Assembly: GCA_035627675.1 (NCBI GenBank)
Contig: DASPLH010000021.1
Location: forward strand, 1-5,455
From: DASPLH01 sp035627675
GTDB taxonomy: Bacteria; Acidobacteriota; Terriglobia; Terriglobales; Acidobacteriaceae
Direction of reading: 5' to 3'
Length of the DNA stretch: 5,455 bases
The translations under genes and the position numbers were made by a program. The notes below the pieces were generated by a model, which ran no database searches, was not told the DNA's origin, and saw only the letters and a program-made list of their open reading frames with translations. Shown in pieces: positions 4,941-5,455 of the stretch; within the stretch, counting starts at the first letter, position 1; every line of letters begins with the position of its first letter.

Positions 4941-5455
4941 ATGACTAATAGGGCAACCGTGGGATCGTTTGGCGAGAAACTGAAGCGCGAGCGCGAAATG
5001 CGTGCGATCACGCTGGAGGAGATCGCCGATGCCACCAAGATCGGCACCCGTTCACTGCGCGCGCTGGAAGAAGAGCAATTCGACCTGCTGCCAGGCGGCA
5101 TCTTCAACAAAGGTTTCGTGCGCGCGTACGCCCGCTACCTCGGCATCGACGAGGAACAGGCCGTTGCCGATTACATGGCCGCCCTCGGCGAGCAACAGCC
5201 GGAGAGTTCGATCAGCGAGATCGCCGAGCAGGTGGAAGCGCAGCGGCAAAAAGAGCGCGACGCGGCGAGACGGACGGGTACGCTCTGGATGACGCTGCTG
5301 ATAGGCGCGTTCATCGCCGCCGGCGTCTTCGGCGGCTGGAAGTGGTGGTCGAAGCAACAGGCGCTCAAGTTCCAGGAACAGTCCCCGGCAATCACCGAAC
5401 CAGCACCGGCCGAGCAGCCCGTCGCCCCCGCTCTGACTCCGGACGCCACGCAGCC
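4941..5455 (+). CDS. RodZ-like helix-turn-helix membrane protein, N-terminal part
   Basis: The frame is open to the window edge, giving 171 complete codons and no stop. Residues 10-80 form a helix-turn-helix domain of the RodZ type: FGEKLKREREMRAITLEEIA (10-29), then LPGGIFNKGFVRAYARYLGI (50-69), the family's hallmark. A charged, probably coiled segment (about 88-111) precedes one membrane helix (about 114-133) flanked by RR and KWWSK, and a Pro/Ala-rich stretch follows from about 149. Order and inferred topology (HTH inside, proline-rich region and later domain outside) match RodZ, which links the MreB cytoskeleton to the cell wall and sets rod shape. Whether this one acts in shape or in another role is not shown. 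ATG 4941 fits the family's start, but its Shine-Dalgarno is weak. In-frame GTG 4884 and TTG 4902 or 4914 remain possible. The C-terminal domain is outside the window. Confidence 0.85.
   Translation, partial: MTNRATVGSFGEKLKREREMRAITLEEIADATKIGTRSLRALEEEQFDLLPGGIFNKGFVRAYARYLGIDEEQAVADYMAALGEQQPESSISEIAEQVEAQRQKERDAARRTGTLWMTLLIGAFIAAGVFGGWKWWSKQQALKFQEQSPAITEPAPAEQPVAPALTPDATQ

Overview
The window reads as a stretch of GC-rich bacterial chromosome, most likely from an Acidobacteriota (Koribacter/Acidobacteriaceae-like) genome. This is an inference. It rests on protein style (a secreted protein of a type I associate with that phylum, a GAF-GGDEF protein with a GHLVGS motif, a RodZ-like protein) and on intergenic DNA packed with short degenerate tandem repeats and palindromic units. 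No rRNA or other firm taxonomic marker is present.

Layout, left to right: (1) the last 28 codons of a plus-strand gene, probably a beta-propeller (lactonase-like) protein, ending at 88; (2) a 421-bp convergent junction (89-509) made almost entirely of non-coding repeats; (3) pyrG, CTP synthase, minus strand, 2177 to 510, complete; (4) a 249-bp divergent promoter region (2178-2426) with a good sigma70-type promoter for pyrG and a -10 box almost abutting the start codon of the next gene; (5) a plus-strand gene (2427-3413) for a secreted protein of unknown function; (6) a second convergent junction (3414-3596) with a perfectly duplicated 41-bp hairpin unit and period-8 arrays; (7) a GAF-GGDEF protein, minus strand, 4649 to 3597; (8) a 291-bp divergent promoter region (4650-4940); (9) the N-terminal 171 codons of a RodZ-like membrane-anchored helix-turn-helix protein, plus strand, running off the window.

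Every gene is transcribed singly and orientations alternate strictly, so there is no operon here and no strong functional link between neighbours. CTP synthase is housekeeping. The cyclase-like and RodZ-like genes share a divergent promoter region, which permits but does not show co-regulation.

The most interesting material is intergenic. The palindromic repeats occur only in the two convergent junctions and not in the two divergent ones. One hairpin family appears in three clear copies plus a related fourth, with a compensatory base-pair change. In three of the four genes ending at these junctions, a short-period array (period 7 or 8) begins within a few bases of the stop codon. I found no CRISPR array, insertion sequence, tRNA, phage gene or defence system.
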